In this document: piece by piece, positions 13,901 to 15,924 of the stretch
How the letters are laid out: every line of letters begins with the position of its first letter
Numbering within the stretch: position 1 is the stretch's first letter
Assembly: GCA_964352425.1 (NCBI GenBank)
Contig: CAYGRZ010000036.1
Span: 1-15,924 of the forward strand
Direction: 5' to 3'
DNA: 15,924 nucleotides
From: JAMWCX01 sp964352425
GTDB taxonomy: Bacteria; Omnitrophota; Gorgyraeia; 2-01-FULL-45-10
Program-made: the position numbers and the translations under genes
Notes under the pieces: model-generated
Database searches by the model: none
Seen by the model: only the letters and a program-made list of their open reading frames with translations
What the model was told of the DNA's origin: nothing

Positions 13901-15924
13901 ATGCGGCTCCGATGATACTGGGATCCGCTATCGCCGACAACACGGTTACATGGACCAGAAATATTGACTTAAACGGAGCCGCGCGCATTATTAATGTGAA
14001 CAACGGCTCAGCCTCTGATGACGCCATCATGAGCGGCGTCTTAAGCGGCACCGGTTCCAGCGGCCTGACCAAGTCGGGCGCGGGCACTCTCGTACTCTCC
14101 GGCGCCAATACTTATACCGGAAAGACCACAATTTCAGCAGGCTCCCTTAGTGTGGCCTCGCTCAACAGCGTGGCCACTCCCACTCCGCTCGCCGGCAGTA
14201 ACCTCGGAGTGCCATCAAGCGCGGCCAACGGCACCATTGACATCGGCGCGACTACCACCGGGGCCACTCTTGTTTACACCGGCACCGGCGAGACCACCGA
14301 CCGTGTGATCAACCTCGCCGGCACCACCGGAGGCGCGGTTTTAGACGAGTCCGGCGCCAGCGGCCTTTTGAAGTTCACCAACGATTTCACCGCCACTGTC
14401 AACGGCGCCAAAACCCTTACCCTGCAAGGCTCCTCGGGCGGCACGGGTGAGATCGCCGGAGCTATTGTGAACAGCACCCTCGCGACCGCTGTCACAAAGT
14501 CCGGCACCGGCACCTGGACCATGTCAGGCAACAACACCTATACCGGCGCGGTGGCCATAAGCGCCGGCGTATTAAATATTCAACATTCCAATGCCCTTGG
14601 CGCTGCTGCCGGAGGTGTTACTGTGTCGAGCGGCGCGGCATTAGAGCTTAAGGGCGGTATCGCTGTCGGTGCGGAGACCTTAGCTATTGTCGGCACAGGC
14701 GTAGGCGGCGCCGGCGCTTTAAGGAATATCAGCGGCAATAACTCCTGGGCAGGGCTGGCGACCATAAGCAACACGACCACATTTAGCTCTGATAATGCCG
14801 ATGATAGCTTGACTTTCTCAGGCGGTGTAGCTATAGCCGCACGCGCCCTGACTTTAACCGGAGCCGGGAATTTTGTAATTAATACAACTCCGATTACCGG
14901 TACTTCCGGAACCCTCACCAAATCCGGCTCAGGCACCCTTACTCTCAACGTAAGCGCTTCCGGCAGTTCTTATACCGGCTTGACCACGATAAGCGCCGGC
15001 ACACTTCGTTACACAGTAGACGATGCCATCTACACGGGCGGCGTTACTGTCCTGGGGACATGGGATCTTAACACCCACACGGATAGTGTGGGAGCCATTA
15101 TTGTAACCGGCGGCGCCATCACTACCGGCGGAGGAAGCCTGACTACAACCTCAACCCTGGCGATGACCGGCGGCAGTATCAGTACCGGCTCAGGCACATT
15201 CACCCTGGGAGGCGCTATCACCGGCAATGCCAGCGCCAGTACCGCCACCATCAGCGGGAAACTTGACCTTGGCGCTGTCACCCGCGTCTTTACCATTGCA
15301 AATGGCGCTGCCAGCGATGATATGCTCATATCCGCAGATATCAGTGGCGGCGCGGGAATCGGATTGAGTAAGGCCGGCGCCGGCACGCTCACGCTCTCCG
15401 GCGACAACAGCGGCGCGGCCGGCGGCGTGACGCTGACCGCCGGCGCGCTGAACATCAACAACGCGAATGCGCTGGGGACCGGCGCCCTTACCCTCACGGC
15501 AGGCACGATCGACAACACCACCGCTGACCCGATCATCAATGCCGGAAATAACGCCATCACCATCGGCGGCAATTTCACCTTCGGCGGCACGAGAGACCTC
15601 AACCTCGGCACGGGTGCGGTCACGAATGCCGGCAATCGCACGATCACGCTATCAGGCACGGCCAGCACATTGACCTTGGGCGGCACGATGACCAATACTT
15701 CGAATGCCATCCAGACCACTACCGTCAACGGCGCAGGCAACACGCTCGTATTGGGAGGCTATGCGCTCTCCGGCAACGCCACTGACCGCATTGACGTCAT
15801 CAGAGGCAGCGGCATCGTGATCATCACCGGCGCCGTCGTGAACGGCGGTACGTCCACTTTGAGCGGCCTGACCCTTAATAGCACCGGTACTCTTACGCTG
15901 TCAGGCAATAACACTTATGCCGGC
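10939..15924 (+). CDS. TpsA-like two-partner secretion exoprotein/adhesin with PATR repeats (partial, 3' end outside window)
   Basis: The frame is open for 1662 codons to the window edge with no stop, so the C-terminus is missing. Residues 1 to about 31 are a signal peptide (MNLKMKTKCFLNIMAAVMML...). Residues about 35-250 form a filamentous-haemagglutinin-type TPS secretion domain: AIVNYKSFNIMPNESV (61-76), then NRVVGPGSSQILGNLSSNG (89-107) and LINPSGIYVG (111-120). The last is the family NPNG motif with Asn changed to Ser. Residues about 250-700 are beta-helix-like with no catalytic motif seen. From about 755 there are at least seven autotransporter-associated repeats. This domain is exported by a TpsB partner, encoded divergently. 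The product is likely a large surface or released adhesin. The start is uncertain: ATG 10939 and ATG 10951 both have weak Shine-Dalgarno sequences. A c-di-GMP riboswitch precedes the gene. Confidence 0.9.
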   Translation, partial: MNLKMKTKCFLNIMAAVMMLILAGGEVEVFSLPEVDQVQNGSVDVQMKDPATMTISATDKAIVNYKSFNIMPNESVIISLPSSDSQILNRVVGPGSSQILGNLSSNGIIILINPSGIYVGPSANITAASAILSTRDLSNERFLNGEYLFRKISKEQLDRLILNEGKIVVQNGGFCVLIAGAIENKGLIQAKAGTIALAAGNVIRLEFAGNSLIGVGVEEAVAQAVLDYQGKPVTDQIRNTGTLDAEGGTVILTASSLENVFSRLINTEGVVTATHLEKRDGKVVFVANGPVNVKGTLAASDIIVGDTSHNIVPTKVKIEENAYVTAENSITIAAQEVINVNSTIGAPTVTLVSGGSIETGDMAIIQATTLTMTANRFGTSATPVNVAADMIHLIRLNGDIDIRQSIGIGTSVMITGPPGGDSFGAISYNKNASRLTLEGGSVIISGNQPANPGIFFYSDLFIKGDLQVTAGNVRLAGEGPEHTLTITGGYKQTGGVFDAGAYTITVGGSWLNEGGSFLAGASTVVFNDASKTSYITGDNVFYNLTCLTPGKRIVFEANTLTTAQNTLTIEGSDDNHITLESSIAAQGSEFGIYINSVSDAQGNPYVQYVDVYYSHAYGPVTPILAHDYYIPAHLNIDWDDTHIWDGGSIVDSNWTTPENWAGDLAPEALDSLTFSGAVRTTTNNNFTDGTEFAAILISAGGFTLGGNSIKVTGGVTFSSTTTSNITLNMVFDTTQAISVTNSATRVLNITGIISGAGGLTKSGSGILILAGQNTFGGAGQNVTLSAGTLRINHASALGDAANTFIINAGTTIDNSSAAAITMSYDYAQQWGGNFTFTGTRNLTFGTGAVSMTATCQVTTSASVLTIGGIISGSGFGLTKAGTGTLTLTGSNTYTGTTAINAGTLALGTGGVIHADSFISFNGGVLAGTGTFGSGGSAMFGGERSLGSSGANKVSLAGASGGGFAAYGGALTVDLGDATWASTTNFYANAAPMILGSAIADNTVTWTRNIDLNGAARIINVNNGSASDDAIMSGVLSGTGSSGLTKSGAGTLVLSGANTYTGKTTISAGSLSVASLNSVATPTPLAGSNLGVPSSAANGTIDIGATTTGATLVYTGTGETTDRVINLAGTTGGAVLDESGASGLLKFTNDFTATVNGAKTLTLQGSSGGTGEIAGAIVNSTLATAVTKSGTGTWTMSGNNTYTGAVAISAGVLNIQHSNALGAAAGGVTVSSGAALELKGGIAVGAETLAIVGTGVGGAGALRNISGNNSWAGLATISNTTTFSSDNADDSLTFSGGVAIAARALTLTGAGNFVINTTPITGTSGTLTKSGSGTLTLNVSASGSSYTGLTTISAGTLRYTVDDAIYTGGVTVLGTWDLNTHTDSVGAIIVTGGAITTGGGSLTTTSTLAMTGGSISTGSGTFTLGGAITGNASASTATISGKLDLGAVTRVFTIANGAASDDMLISADISGGAGIGLSKAGAGTLTLSGDNSGAAGGVTLTAGALNINNANALGTGALTLTAGTIDNTTADPIINAGNNAITIGGNFTFGGTRDLNLGTGAVTNAGNRTITLSGTASTLTLGGTMTNTSNAIQTTTVNGAGNTLVLGGYALSGNATDRIDVIRGSGIVIITGAVVNGGTSTLSGLTLNSTGTLTLSGNNTYAG
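13213..15924 (+). repeat. Seven autotransporter-associated beta-strand (PATR) repeats within the exoprotein
   Basis: Copies of the motif L-T-K-x-G-x-G-T-L-x-L-x-G-x-N-T-Y-x-G-x-T-x-I-x-A-G-x-L begin near 13213, 13567, 14065, 14491, 14914, 15364 and 15868 (the last is cut by the window edge). Examples are GLTKAGTGTLTLTGSNTYTG and SGAGTLVLSGANTYTG. Spacing varies from about 350 to 500 bp, and the intervening sequence is Gly/Ala/Thr-rich and also beta-helical. The repeats are protein-level repeats that extend the stalk; DNA identity between copies is modest. Confidence 0.9.

Noticed and set aside
11289..15743. Many minus-strand open frames (up to 237 codons) across the exoprotein gene
   Set aside because: They mirror the Gly/Ala/Thr-rich coding strand, have Val/Pro/Ala-rich low-complexity translations, no ribosome binding sites and no domain signatures.
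13213..15924. Repeated segments considered as CRISPR or DNA tandem repeats
   Set aside because: Spacing varies between about 350 and 500 bp, DNA identity is modest, and the conservation is at protein level (PATR motif).

Overview
The window reads as chromosomal DNA from an uncultured diderm (Gram-negative-type) bacterium. Nearly every product is a secreted, periplasmic or outer-membrane protein: a DUF2490-type barrel, an OmpA/LysM protein, a BamE-like protein, a Wza-like lipoprotein and a TpsB translocator. The gene set and style (many small signal-peptide proteins, the AAA ATPase + HD-GYP + Wza-like + PqqD string, half-size EamA transporters, a giant beta-helical exoprotein) resemble Omnitrophota/PVC-type genomes. 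That assignment is inference; no marker gene settles it.

Layout. (1) 1-3443: small envelope genes. A DUF2490-like barrel protein (+) converges on a small 22-residue-repeat secreted protein (-) across two back-to-back perfect hairpins. Then follow a PsbP/Mog1-like secreted protein, a tRNA-Arg(CCG), a small secreted beta-rich protein, and two overlapping half-size EamA/SMR-type membrane proteins on the minus strand. (2) 3522-5051: an OmpA-like/LysM peptidoglycan-binding protein followed 29 bp later by a small BamE-like protein. (3) 5048-8781: a tight plus-strand operon behind a near-consensus promoter. It encodes an ExeA/XrtA-type AAA ATPase, an HD-GYP protein with altered active-site positions, a membrane-anchored coiled-coil protein, a Wza-like polysaccharide-export lipoprotein and a PqqD-like protein. 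It looks like the regulatory/export end of a polysaccharide system without its glycosyltransferases. (4) 8792-15924: a two-partner secretion locus. The TpsB translocator is on the minus strand. Divergent from it, and running off the window end, is a very large TpsA-like exoprotein with a haemagglutinin-type secretion domain and at least seven autotransporter-associated (PATR) beta-strand repeats.

The most notable element lies in the roughly 320-bp divergent region between tpsB and tpsA: a class-I cyclic-di-GMP (GEMM-I) riboswitch. It has the GGACGCAAAGC core, a GAAA tetraloop hairpin and a textbook 11-nt tetraloop receptor (CCTAAG/TATGG). A terminator-like hairpin and the exoprotein start follow it. 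Because an HD-GYP gene (the family of c-di-GMP phosphodiesterases) sits in the neighbouring export operon, the window links c-di-GMP to both a surface adhesin and a polysaccharide exporter. The riboswitch controls only the exoprotein; its translocator has its own divergent promoter.

Five of the eight promoters proposed show near-consensus sigma70-type -35/-10 boxes with a 17-bp spacer, and several give very short leaders. This was used to choose start codons downstream of the longest possible ones.
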